In this document: positions 1 through 6,759 of the stretch, piece after piece
How positions within the stretch are numbered: the stretch's first letter is position 1
How the letters are laid out: each line of letters begins with the position of its first letter
Source: Haloprofundus marisrubri
GTDB taxonomy: Archaea > Halobacteriota > Halobacteria > Halobacteriales > Haloferacaceae
Direction: 5' to 3'
DNA length: 64,000 nt
Assembly: GCF_001469955.1 (NCBI RefSeq)
Contig: NZ_LOPU01000011.1
Coordinates: 1 to 64,000, forward strand
Translations under genes and position numbers: made by a program
The notes under the pieces: generated by a model
Seen by the model: the letters and a program-made list of their open reading frames with translations, nothing else
Databases searched by the model: none
What the model was told of the DNA's origin: nothing

Positions 1-147
1 TTAGCCTCAGTTTCCCGAGGTTATCGTTCTCTGTAGGGTAGTTTGGCCACGTGTTACTGAGCTATCCGCTACGAGTCTGAACTCGTACAACTAGCATGGC
101 TAAATCGGACCCCGATAGCAATGACCTCCGGCAGGATCAACCGGAAT
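1..147 (-). rRNA. 16S rRNA, 5' end (partial)
   Basis: The reverse complement from base 147 leftward begins ATTCCGGTTGATCCTGCCGG, the canonical archaeal small-subunit rRNA 5' end. It continues with the conserved stretch through CATGCTAGTTG and AACACGTGG. Only the first 147 bases are present; the gene runs off the left edge and is transcribed leftward, away from the replication origin at 3.6-5.1 kb. Confidence 0.97.
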
Positions 148-150
148 GTT

Positions 151-170
151 CCTGACCCTGGTGGGTCAGG
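151..170 (-). other. Pre-16S leader hairpin
   Basis: CCTGACCC and GGGTCAGG form a perfect 8-bp stem with a 4-base loop, starting four bases upstream of the mature 16S 5' end. It is probably part of the leader structure used in pre-rRNA processing. The long-range processing stem with the 16S 3' flank cannot be checked because that flank is outside the window. Confidence 0.6.
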
Positions 171-357
171 GGGTGGCGGGATTTGCTCTCTGACGAGAGC
201 GAATCACCGTTGTGTAAGTATTGCATGGTCCGAGTTCGGTGACGGGACCGTCGGTCGGTCGGGTGTCACCGAACTACGTTGGCTCACATCAGATTCCGTC
301 GTGTACGGCGGACCGCAGGGGCGGAATCCTCATTTCCTTCGGACCTGAACCAATGTG

Positions 358-381
358 ATTCGGGGGTATAAACCCATCGAA
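358..381 (-). promoter_or_regulatory. rRNA operon promoter P1
   Basis: On the minus strand this reads TTCGATGGGTTTATACCCCC followed by GAAT. It closely resembles the TTCGA...TTTAT.CCCC layout of haloarchaeal rRNA promoters. Transcription would start roughly 25 bases further left, giving a leader of about 190 bases before the 16S. The bases between this site and the 16S contain further hairpins (for example 238-269). Confidence 0.75.
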
Positions 382-484
382 CCTCGTTGGCGGTCCGTGA
401 TTGGTGACCGGCTTGAACGGCCACCGAACCACATCGCGTCTTGCTGCATTTCTATTGAGTGGTACGTAGAACTTAAGACTGTTG

Positions 485-503
485 ATTCGGCTCTATATTC
501 GAA
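485..503 (-). promoter_or_regulatory. Possible second rRNA promoter P2
   Basis: The minus strand reads TTCGAATATAGAGCCGAAT, sharing the TTCGA start, central TATA and CCGAAT end with the element at 358-381. Tandem promoters are common before haloarchaeal rRNA operons. The match is weaker than P1, so this is an inference. Confidence 0.4.
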
Positions 504-667
504 AAATAACCACAAATTCGAGTTACCGTCCAACATGGTAGTCATATTCACACGATTGGCCAGTTTCTCGTACAGTGCGAGAATTCAGCGTCCGGCGGTT
601 GCGGAGCGGGTCGACGCGATAGTAATATTATCATTCGCACGCATGTGTGAGACAAGATTCGTGTCGG

Positions 668-676
668 TTTATAAGG
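668..676 (+). promoter_or_regulatory. TATA box of tbp
   Basis: TTTATAAGG lies about 30 bases before the tbp ATG, which predicts a leader of only a few bases. Confidence 0.65.
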
Positions 677-702
677 CCGGGGCGAGGAAACCAGAGCGAA
701 CA

Positions 703-1263
703 ATGACGACGCCGGCAGACTCAATCGAGATACAGAACGTAGTCGCATCGACTGGTATTGGACAAGAACTCGACCTGGAGGCGCTCGCGGAGGACCTTCC
801 CGGGGCAGACTTCAACCCCGACAACTTCCCGGGCCTCGTCTACCGGACGCAGAATCCGAAGGCGGCCGCACTCATCTTCCGGTCCGGGAAAATCGTCTGT
901 ACCGGTGCCAAGAGCATCGACGACGTGCACGAAGCACTCGGAATCATCTTCGAGAAACTCCGAGAGCTTCGCATCCCCGTCGAAGACAGCCCCGAGATAA
1001 CGGTTCAGAACATCGTTTCGAGCGCCGATCTCGGCCACAACCTCAACCTCAACGCTCTCGCAATCGGGCTCGGGCTCGAAGACGTCGAGTACGAACCCGA
1101 GCAGTTCCCGGGCCTCGTCTACCGGATGGACCACCCCGAGGTCGTTATCCTGCTGTTCGGAAGCGGAAAAATCGTCATCACCGGCGGCAAGCGTACCGAC
1201 GACGCCGAGACGGCTGTCGAGGAGATCGTCGAACGGATTCAGAACCTCGGCCTACTCGGCTAA
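703..1263 (+). CDS. tbp: TATA-box-binding protein TBP
   Basis: This 186-residue protein is the archaeal general transcription factor that binds promoter TATA boxes and, with TFB, recruits RNA polymerase. It shows the diagnostic internal duplication of about 90 residues: each half carries a FPGLVYR motif (near residues 43 and 135) followed by an IFRSGKIV or LFGSGKIV strand. The usual starting pattern IQNVVAS recurs as VQNIVSS at the second repeat. Length matches archaeal TBPs. The ATG at 703 was chosen because the TATA box ends about 27 bases upstream and the homologous region begins just after it; upstream in-frame sequence is unrelated. The gene is divergent from the rRNA operon. Haloarchaea often have several TBPs; being alone next to rRNA and oriC suggests a housekeeping copy, which is an inference. 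Confidence 0.97.
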   Translation: MTTPADSIEIQNVVASTGIGQELDLEALAEDLPGADFNPDNFPGLVYRTQNPKAAALIFRSGKIVCTGAKSIDDVHEALGIIFEKLRELRIPVEDSPEITVQNIVSSADLGHNLNLNALAIGLGLEDVEYEPEQFPGLVYRMDHPEVVILLFGSGKIVITGGKRTDDAETAVEEIVERIQNLGLLG

Positions 1264-1353
1264 CATCGCCGACGACGGTTCCCCGACTGCATCCACCACA
1301 CGGATAACGAGCCCGACCTGGGTGACCGGACAGGCGGACACGGACAAAACCAT

Positions 1354-1360
1354 CATATAC
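1354..1360 (+). promoter_or_regulatory. TATA box of the FilR1-type regulator gene
   Basis: CATATAC is centred about 26 bases before the ATG at 1383, the spacing expected for a leaderless haloarchaeal transcript. Confidence 0.5.
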
Positions 1361-1382
1361 AGGCGTCCGATAGAACCGGTAG

Positions 1383-2186
1383 ATGACCGCACGCGAGGAT
1401 GTCGCATTTCTCGTCGGGTCGGCGAGCCGGGTCGCCGTACTCGAACAGCTCCAACGGACTCCACAGCGCCCGATGGAACTCGCGGAGACGTGCCCGTGCA
1501 CGCGTGAGACGGTACAGCGAGCGCTCGCCGGGTTCGCGGACCGAGGCTGGGTCGAAAAGTGCCCCCCGCAGTACCACCTCACGCTCGGAGGCGAACTGGT
1601 GTTGAACCAGTACCACGCACTCGTCGAAGCGAGCGAAGACGCGAGCCGCATCGCTCCGTTCGCAGCCAACGTCGGTAAGTCGTTCACCGACCTTTCTCCA
1701 AAGGTACTCCAGCGGGCAACAGTGACTGCAGGGACGCCGGAGAACCCTCACAGCCCCATCGACCGGTTCGTCTCCGTACTCGACAGAGACCCAGTCGACA
1801 GGTTTCGAGGGATAACGCCCATCGTAAGTCGAACGTTCAACGAAGCAGCGGCGGGCGTCATCGGTCCGAAAACCGAGATGGAACTCGTCGTCGACGAGTC
1901 CGTTCTCGAAGCATCGACGAGCGTCGACCCCGAGGCAGCCGACAGAGCCTCCGAACTCGACCAGTTCTCGCTGTACCTCTCTCCGACGCCGGTCGAGACC
2001 GGACTCGCGTTGTTCGACGACTACGCGTGGCTCGGCGCGTACGACCACGGAACCCTCGTAGCATCGCTCGACGGCAACGACGACGAACTGGTCGAGTGGG
2101 TCAGAGACGAGTACGAACGCGTCCGTGAGACGGCACGAGAGGTCGAACCCGCTCCGACAGCAGTCACGAGTCCCGGAGACGAGTAA
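1383..2186 (+). CDS. HTH regulator with FilR1/DUF1724-type sensor domain
   Basis: A 267-residue predicted transcription factor. Residues about 5-75 form a winged helix with recognition-helix text CTRETVQRALAGF followed by a wing ending in YHLTLGGELVL. The remainder is the effector-like domain seen in methanogen FilR1 and many haloarchaeal regulators, with a VGPKTEMELVV-like segment and a late ALFDDYAWLGAYD strand. No ligand can be assigned. The start is set by the TATA box 26 bases upstream. It follows tbp with its own promoter and is convergent with orc1. A paralogue of the same architecture lies at 42321-43106. Target genes are unknown. Confidence 0.85.
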   Translation: MTAREDVAFLVGSASRVAVLEQLQRTPQRPMELAETCPCTRETVQRALAGFADRGWVEKCPPQYHLTLGGELVLNQYHALVEASEDASRIAPFAANVGKSFTDLSPKVLQRATVTAGTPENPHSPIDRFVSVLDRDPVDRFRGITPIVSRTFNEAAAGVIGPKTEMELVVDESVLEASTSVDPEAADRASELDQFSLYLSPTPVETGLALFDDYAWLGAYDHGTLVASLDGNDDELVEWVRDEYERVRETAREVEPAPTAVTSPGDE

Positions 2187-2304
2187 TTCGGTGGCTACGA
2201 GGACGAGGGGTCGGCGAAGCGACATCCTTGGGTGAGTTACCGACTCGATACGGTGTGTGACCTACCCAATCACACGTGATGTTTTCAATCACGTATCCAG
2301 TGGT

Positions 2305-2318
2305 AAAATATATAATAG
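2305..2318 (+). promoter_or_regulatory. Strong orphan TATA element
   Basis: AAAATATATAATAG is one of the best TATA-like elements in the window, yet it sits in the gap between the ends of two convergent genes. It is placed about 26 bases before an ATG at 2337. It could drive a small leaderless ORF or an antisense transcript over the 3' end of orc1. Confidence 0.5.
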
Positions 2319-2336
2319 CCACCCACTACGGGCCAA

Positions 2337-2474
2337 ATGCAGTCACCACTCGCTGAACCGAATTCGGTCCTCCACACGTTCGGGATAAGACGACGAGATG
2401 GCTACGAATCGCCGTTCTCGGTCAACACTTCTTTAACGACTTCGGGATTTTCGAGCAGTTGGTGTTTCGTGTAG
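2337..2474 (+). CDS. Possible 45-residue leaderless ORF, antisense to orc1 end
   Basis: The frame opens with ATG exactly at the predicted start of the transcript from the TATA element at 2305-2318 and ends at TAG 2472-2474. Its last 73 bases lie antisense to the 3' end of orc1. The product begins MQSPLAEPNSVLHTFGI and has no recognisable domain. Composition is less acidic than neighbouring proteins, so it may equally be a non-coding antisense RNA. This is promoter-based inference only. Confidence 0.2.
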   Translation: MQSPLAEPNSVLHTFGIRRRDGYESPFSVNTSLTTSGFSSSWCFV

Positions 2475-3607
2475 CTGCCTTCGGCGCTCCCGCCGCTGTG
2501 TTTCGACTGTTCGATAATGTCGAGAAACGCGTGCTCCTTCAGCAGGTCGCGCACGCGTCGCAGCGAGAGGCTGTCGGAACCCTCCTGTCGACAGATACTC
2601 TCGTAAATCTCGTACACGCGACTGGTCCGAAACCCGTCTTTCCGCTGGTTCGACAGCGAGAGCACGGCCAGTGCCTGTAAGACGTATCGCGAGTGCGGAG
2701 TCGACCCACGGATGAGTTCGCGGAAGCGGTCGGTCTCCGCGCGCTCGCGCGCCTGCGTGACATAAATTTCCTTGACAGTGGGCGCGCCGTTCGACTGCGC
2801 AATTTCGCCGGCGTAACGGAGGATGTCTATCGCCTTCCGCGCGTCACCGTGTTCGCGCGCTGCGAGCGCCGCCGCCCGTGGAATCGTCGACGGGTCGAGG
2901 ACGCCGTCTCGGAACGCATCGCTGCGAGCGTCCATGATGTCACGGAGTTGGTTGGCGTCGTACGGTGGGAAGACGAACTCACGCTCGCAGAGACTGCTCT
3001 TGACCCGTTCGTCCATGCGGTCTTTGTACTGAATCTTGTTGCTGATTCCGATGACGCCGAGTTTGCAGTTCTGTATCTTTCCGGCCTCGCCCGCGCGCGA
3101 GAGTTGCATGAGAATGTCGTCGTTCTCCAGTTTGTCGATTTCGTCGAGAATGATGAGGACGACGTCGTACGTCGCGTCCAAAATCCGCCAAAGCCGTTTG
3201 TAGTACGTCGCGGTGCTGAGTCCCTTGTCGGGAACTTTGATATCGGTGAGTTCGGACTGGTTGACGCTGTCTGCGATAGTCTGGACGGCCTGCGTTTCGG
3301 TCGTGTCCTGCGCGCAGTCGACGTACGCGAACGTCGCGTTGACCGCCTCTTCGCTCGCCGTCTCGACGAGTCGCTGAGAGACGTACTTCGCACAGAGCGA
3401 CTTTCCGGTACCCGTCTTCCCGTAGATGAGCACGTTGCTGGGGCTCTGCCCGAAGATAGCAGGGTTGACCGCCGTTGCGAGGTCCGATATCTCGTCGTCG
3501 CGGCCGACGATGCGGCCTTCGCCCGGCAAGTGGCTGATTTCGAGCAACTCTTTGTTGGCGAATATCGGGTCCTCGCGTGTGAAGAGGTCGTCCCCTGCGT
3601 CCGGCAT
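2402..3607 (-). CDS. orc1: Replication initiator Orc1/Cdc6
   Basis: This 401-residue AAA+ ATPase should bind the adjacent ORBs and load the MCM helicase. Visible are Walker A GKTGTGKS (63-70), Walker B IILDEIDK (about 153-160), sensor 1 GISNKI near 188-193, an arginine-rich sensor 2 segment AREHGDARKAIDILRYAGE, and a C-terminal winged helix (about 310-395) containing RVRDLLKEHAFLDIIE. The ATG at 3607 is preferred because MPDAGDDLFTREDPIF matches the family N-terminus. A longer frame would read through an ORB. The nearest ORB begins 8 bases upstream of the start, so Orc1 binding could repress its own promoter (inference). It is transcribed away from the origin, in the same direction as the rRNA operon. 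Confidence 0.97.
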   Translation of the reverse strand: MPDAGDDLFTREDPIFANKELLEISHLPGEGRIVGRDDEISDLATAVNPAIFGQSPSNVLIYGKTGTGKSLCAKYVSQRLVETASEEAVNATFAYVDCAQDTTETQAVQTIADSVNQSELTDIKVPDKGLSTATYYKRLWRILDATYDVVLIILDEIDKLENDDILMQLSRAGEAGKIQNCKLGVIGISNKIQYKDRMDERVKSSLCEREFVFPPYDANQLRDIMDARSDAFRDGVLDPSTIPRAAALAAREHGDARKAIDILRYAGEIAQSNGAPTVKEIYVTQARERAETDRFRELIRGSTPHSRYVLQALAVLSLSNQRKDGFRTSRVYEIYESICRQEGSDSLSLRRVRDLLKEHAFLDIIEQSKHSGGSAEGSYTKHQLLENPEVVKEVLTENGDS

Positions 3608-3614
3608 ACCCGAG

Positions 3615-3635
3615 CACACCACGTTTCCGGTGAAA
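3615..3635 (-). promoter_or_regulatory. ORB1
   Basis: On the minus strand this is TTTCACCGGAAACGTGGTGTG, a full ORB. It lies 8 bases upstream of the orc1 start codon, so it overlaps the orc1 promoter. Confidence 0.9.
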
Positions 3636-3663
3636 TGGTTTCGGGTTTCCGGTCGTCGACACA

Positions 3664-3683
3664 CACACCACGTTTCCGGTGAA
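3664..3683 (-). promoter_or_regulatory. ORB2
   Basis: Full ORB on the minus strand, in the same orientation as ORB1. G-rich strings (CGGGGG, twice) follow it on the plus strand, like the G-string attached to haloarchaeal ORBs. Confidence 0.9.
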
Positions 3684-3728
3684 CGGGGGTGAAACGGGGG
3701 AGAGTGTCCACACGAAACAGGGGTTGAG

Positions 3729-3754
3729 GTTCACCGGAAACGAGGTGACCCCCC
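3729..3754 (+). promoter_or_regulatory. ORB3
   Basis: GTTCACCGGAAACGAGGTGA followed by a C-run. Opposite orientation to ORB1 and ORB2, forming an inverted set with them. Confidence 0.88.
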
Positions 3755-3976
3755 GCCACGAGAATCAGGCCCCGAAGAATCAGACTGGTTCATCGAACGG
3801 CGCGAACCTCGGATTCCTGCCGAGGAGGTTCTCTCTCCCTCGGAGTCGAGCGACCCCCTACAGGAGATGTGTCCAGACAAGTGGAGTAGCGAAACTGAGC
3901 AGACCGAGCAGGATGGGTAAGGTAGTCGGGTGAGCACGGCAGTCGGACAAGCATGGTAGCGGGCAAGCACGGCAGC

Positions 3977-4012
3977 CAGACCGGCCAGAGCGAGCAGACC
4001 GGCCAGAGCGAG
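3977..4012. repeat. 18-bp direct repeat, two copies
   Basis: CAGACCGGCCAGAGCGAG occurs twice in perfect tandem (3977-3994, 3995-4012) inside the origin, between ORB3 and the A+T-rich stretch. Diverged relatives (GCACGGCAG) flank it on the left. Confidence 0.85.
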
Positions 4013-4149
4013 TAGAACGGTCGGACTGGGGAGAACAGTCGTGTTAGAAACTCTCGATACGAACAACCCGAGTCGTGTACGTCACGTAGAACTCGTGCCT
4101 CGACAGCGCTATACAGACTGGCCACACAACCACCGATTCCCGTCGAACA

Positions 4150-4222
4150 CGTTCGCAACCTCACTTTATCTGTAATGCAACCAGTTTACTGGACTTTTGT
4201 CACTCCTACCAAATAAATCAAC
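4150..4222. other. Candidate DNA unwinding element
   Basis: Around 4153-4222 A+T content is much higher than in flanking DNA (TTTATCTGTAATG, AAATAAATCAA). It lies between the inverted ORB group near orc1 and the ORB4-ORB9 group. It is called the unwinding element by position and composition only. Confidence 0.5.
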
Positions 4223-4332
4223 AGGTCATCTACTCAGATATCGATGGCAGATACCAGAAATTCATGCCGGTACCCGACTCGTGAGAACTCGCTTGACCGC
4301 TCTGCTGACCTACTCGACGCGTCCACAACATC

Positions 4333-4354
4333 GTTCACCGGAAACGTGGTGTGT
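4333..4354 (+). promoter_or_regulatory. ORB4
   Basis: GTTCACCGGAAACGTGGTGT matches the full consensus. It is the first ORB on the far side of the A+T-rich element. Confidence 0.9.
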
Positions 4355-4473
4355 CCGCGCGCATCTGACCGTTCGTACACAAATCCCGCTGGTCTTTCGA
4401 CGGAGTCGTGGTTCGTTCCAAATCATCTACACTGTGGTTTCGGTGATTCGTATCGGTTCTGGGGCTGTCACTC

Positions 4474-4496
4474 TTTCACCGGAAACACGGTGTGTG
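4474..4496 (+). promoter_or_regulatory. ORB5
   Basis: TTTCACCGGAAACACGGTGT, full-length ORB. Confidence 0.9.
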
Positions 4497-4567
4497 AATC
4501 TCTGGCTTACCCATATCCCTATCACGCGGTGTAGGTTGTACGCCCACACAGCGCAGACTACACACCG

Positions 4568-4588
4568 TTTTCACCGGAAACAAGGTGT
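4568..4588 (+). promoter_or_regulatory. ORB6
   Basis: TTTTCACCGGAAACAAGGTG, an ORB with A in a variable position. Confidence 0.88.
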
Positions 4589-4647
4589 CCCTGAGCCGGA
4601 CCCGTCAGAACCGACCTTCTCCGCCCCTGCTATCCACTCAGTTCACG

Positions 4648-4668
4648 TTTCATCGGAAACACGGTGTC
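4648..4668 (+). promoter_or_regulatory. ORB7 (variant core)
   Basis: TTTCATCGGAAACACGGTGT. It has T instead of C in the CACCGG core, the only core mismatch among the nine boxes, so it may bind Orc1 more weakly. Confidence 0.8.
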
Positions 4669-4696
4669 CTGTCCAATGCCATCGAATCCGCCCGAG

Positions 4697-4717
4697 ATTC
4701 ACCGGAAACGCGGTGTC
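4697..4717 (+). promoter_or_regulatory. ORB8
   Basis: ATTCACCGGAAACGCGGTGT, full-length ORB, about 30 bases after ORB7. Confidence 0.9.
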
Positions 4718-4812
4718 AATAAGCATCACATCGCAGATGCCGACACGTGCTCAGCAGTCCAGGTAGCACAGTCGAAAATAGCACTACTTGTTAGTGATAT
4801 GGTGTCAGCAAC

Positions 4813-4920
4813 ATCGATACCATAAGCGTCGTCGATACCATAAGCGTCGTCGACACCACAATCGTCGTCGACACCACAATCATCGTCGACACCACAATCA
4901 TCGTCGACACCACCAGTGTC
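4813..4920. repeat. 18-bp tandem array in oriC, six units
   Basis: Six consecutive 18-base units of the form GTCGAYACCAYAAnCGTC run from 4813 to 4920 between ORB8 and ORB9. Four of the six carry the palindrome GTCGAC. The first two units have TACCATAAG and the later ones CACCACAAT, showing stepwise divergence. It is not inside a plausible gene. Confidence 0.9.
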
Positions 4921-4948
4921 AACGCTGACCCACCAATTCGAGACATCT

Positions 4949-4970
4949 ATTCACCGGAAACGCGGTGTGA
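4949..4970 (+). promoter_or_regulatory. ORB9
   Basis: ATTCACCGGAAACGCGGTGT, identical in core to ORB8. It marks the right border of the recognised origin. Confidence 0.9.
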
Positions 4971-5102
4971 GTCTCTACCAGTGTCTCCTCAGAGCCGACC
5001 CTACGCACCAGTATAGATATCTATTGTGGCCTCTCAAGCAGTCCTGGGCGCTCTGGACGTCTTTCAGCCTGTGCCGACGGGCGTAACAGTCAATACCCAG
5101 CG

Positions 5103-5690
5103 GTGACATACGTGTCAACAGTGGCCACTCGACACGGCGGTCAACGCGTCGAATCGCCGAGCACCCGCTCGAAACGGACGCCACACGACCCTCCGCTCAG
5201 AGACCCGACTCTCTATGCGCTCACCGACCACTTCCGTGAGCGACTTCGACAGCCGGGTCGGTACGTCTCACTCACCGTCGTAAGCGACGCCATCGAGTAC
5301 GGGCAACTCCGATGGAACCGAACGGAGGGATGGCGGTTCGCCCTCGTACGCGAGGGCATCCGATTCATCGTCGTCGTTGGCGACACCGAAACGACCTCTC
5401 CGGTCATCGTTACCGCGTGGACCGAAATCGCCGACTGGAACGCCGCGATGCAGTCCGACCGGTGGACCGTCGACGACGTACACACGATTCGTCTCAGGGC
5501 GGCGCTCAGCGACGACCCGGAACGTCGAATCCCGTCGCGCATCCGACCGCGAATCGTCGGACGCCCGTTCGAGATGGGTGACCACCGTCTCACTACTGCC
5601 GCCGGCGACGGTCACGTCGAGTGTTCTGACTGCAGGAACCGATTCCGGTCGAAACAGCAACTGTTGACGACCGTGTGTCACCGAGGCTGA
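5103..5690 (+). CDS. Origin-associated conserved protein (OapA-like position)
   Basis: A 195-residue protein encoded directly across oriC from orc1. Haloarchaeal origins commonly have an origin-associated protein gene at this position, and this one fits by place; the family assignment is inferred. The middle (about residues 35-125) looks like a compact alpha/beta fold, with LTVVSDAIEYG and FIVVVGDTETTSPVIVTAWTEI. The C-terminus has a possible zinc site, C-S-D-C about 20 residues before a final C-H. The GTG at 5103 is the first start in the frame; the basic Ser/Thr-rich N-terminus is unlike the rest, so translation may begin later. No function is known. Confidence 0.7.
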   Translation: MTYVSTVATRHGGQRVESPSTRSKRTPHDPPLRDPTLYALTDHFRERLRQPGRYVSLTVVSDAIEYGQLRWNRTEGWRFALVREGIRFIVVVGDTETTSPVIVTAWTEIADWNAAMQSDRWTVDDVHTIRLRAALSDDPERRIPSRIRPRIVGRPFEMGDHRLTTAAGDGHVECSDCRNRFRSKQQLLTTVCHRG

Positions 5691-5937
5691 ACGGGCTAAC
5701 CGGAACGTCTGCAGGTACGAAGTGAGCCTCCAGTTGTCTCCGGGTCCTTTCACGACGCAACTAGCTGGCCGTTCGCTATCGCTTCCGTTCTCTGACCCGA
5801 TTAGTCTCAAAAGGTGACTTTCAATAGTTCCTGAATTTCCTGCAGAGGCCTCACAAGCGGAGATATAACTACTTTGGGGACGAACGTAAGATATCGTCCG
5901 ACGACGTTGGACATCCTTCGGAGGCGGGAGACTCACT

Positions 5938-6495
5938 ATGCGAAAACCAGCATTCGGGAGAACAGCGATACGAACACGGCGGACAGTTCGCCGCGTTGCC
6001 GCTCCGCTCGTCGAGTCGATTCGCTCGGGGACCGACTGGGCCGAAAGTCGACTCGGTTCCCAGCGACCGAATCGTTCGTGGCAGCGCGTCTGGCTCACGC
6101 GAAACGACGTTCGATGGCGAAAGGCCGGCACCGTCGTTGAGTGTTTCGGCGTCGCCGACGGCTATCTCGCAACTGTCGAGTACACCGACCGGAACGTAAC
6201 GTGGCAGCTCACGAAAGGGCCAGTTCCGCTTGCGAGCGCCCTCGCCGCCGTCGCACTCTACCTCCAACACGAGGTGACCCCTCATATCGACGCCGACGGA
6301 CGGATGTTCGTCGCCACCGTCGATGGTCGGCCCATCGAAGCGCTACGAAACTACGCGGACAAACCGTTCGAGTACCACTATCTCGACGGCTACAGTTCCC
6401 TCGACGAACTCCCGGAGTGGGTCAACCAAGCCGACCTCGAACCCGTCTACGGTCGACTCGCCCAGCGTCACCGGCGTGAACTCCCTCCTGGATAA
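5938..6495 (+). CDS. Conserved-looking hypothetical protein near oriC
   Basis: A 185-residue product of unknown function. The first 60 residues are Arg-rich (basic, unusual for a haloarchaeon). The rest is acidic and looks folded, with VECFGVADGYLATVEYTDR, a hydrophobic helix LASALAAVALYLQHEV, and a Tyr-rich end. Translation signals are good: GGAGG at about 5920-5924 and GGGAG just before the ATG, with a TATA-like GATATAAC near 5870. Codon use in the second half resembles neighbouring genes. The real start might be an internal codon after the Arg-rich part. Confidence 0.6.
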   Translation: MRKPAFGRTAIRTRRTVRRVAAPLVESIRSGTDWAESRLGSQRPNRSWQRVWLTRNDVRWRKAGTVVECFGVADGYLATVEYTDRNVTWQLTKGPVPLASALAAVALYLQHEVTPHIDADGRMFVATVDGRPIEALRNYADKPFEYHYLDGYSSLDELPEWVNQADLEPVYGRLAQRHRRELPPG

Positions 6496-6607
6496 GTGTT
6501 CGACTGAAACGACTAACACTCGCCCAGAGAGGACCGCATCCGAGCTAACCGATTGTTCTATTCGACTCCAGTCGACTCTGTTCTCTCGGGTTTCTCAGTT
6601 CGCCACT

Positions 6608-6735
6608 CATCCACTTCCTCACCCGTCAACTCCCTCGCCCATCCACTTCCTCGCCCATCCACTTCCTCGCCCATCCACTTCCTCGCCCATCCACTTCCTC
6701 GCCCATCCACTTTCTCGCCCATCCACTTTCTCGCC
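6608..6735. repeat. 16-bp minisatellite, eight units
   Basis: The unit CATCCACTTCCTCGCC is repeated head to tail. Six units (6640-6735) are near identical, the last two with TTTCTC instead of TTCCTC; two degenerate units precede them (6608-6639). The 16-base period is not a multiple of three, so it is not coding. It fills the gap between the ends of two convergent genes. Confidence 0.95.
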
Positions 6736-6759
6736 TGGCCCACCGCACCGTTCACTGCG

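Larger units (their letters stand above)
3608..5102. other. Chromosomal replication origin (oriC1-type)
   Basis: This 1.5-kb non-coding region next to orc1 contains nine copies of the haloarchaeal origin recognition box, core TTCACCGGAAAC-n-n-GGTGT. Two are inverted beside orc1 (3615-3683) and seven point away from it (3729-4970). An A+T-rich stretch at about 4150-4222 lies between the ORB groups and is the likeliest unwinding element. Two short tandem arrays (3977-4012 and 4813-4920) also lie here. This layout of orc gene, inverted ORBs around an A+T-rich element and an origin-associated gene opposite is the standard haloarchaeal oriC1 arrangement. No convincing gene was found inside. Confidence 0.93.

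Noticed and set aside
4813-4920. 18-bp repeat array as a possible CRISPR
   Set aside because: Units are contiguous with no unique spacers, so it is a tandem array, not a CRISPR.
3684-5102. Open frames within the origin, including one reading through ORB4-ORB8
   Set aside because: They read through multiple ORBs and have compositions unlike haloarchaeal proteins.
6608-6735. 16-bp repeat as CRISPR or as a Pro/Ser-rich gene
   Set aside because: No spacers, and the 16-base period cycles through all three frames, so a Pro/Ser-rich translation is an artefact.
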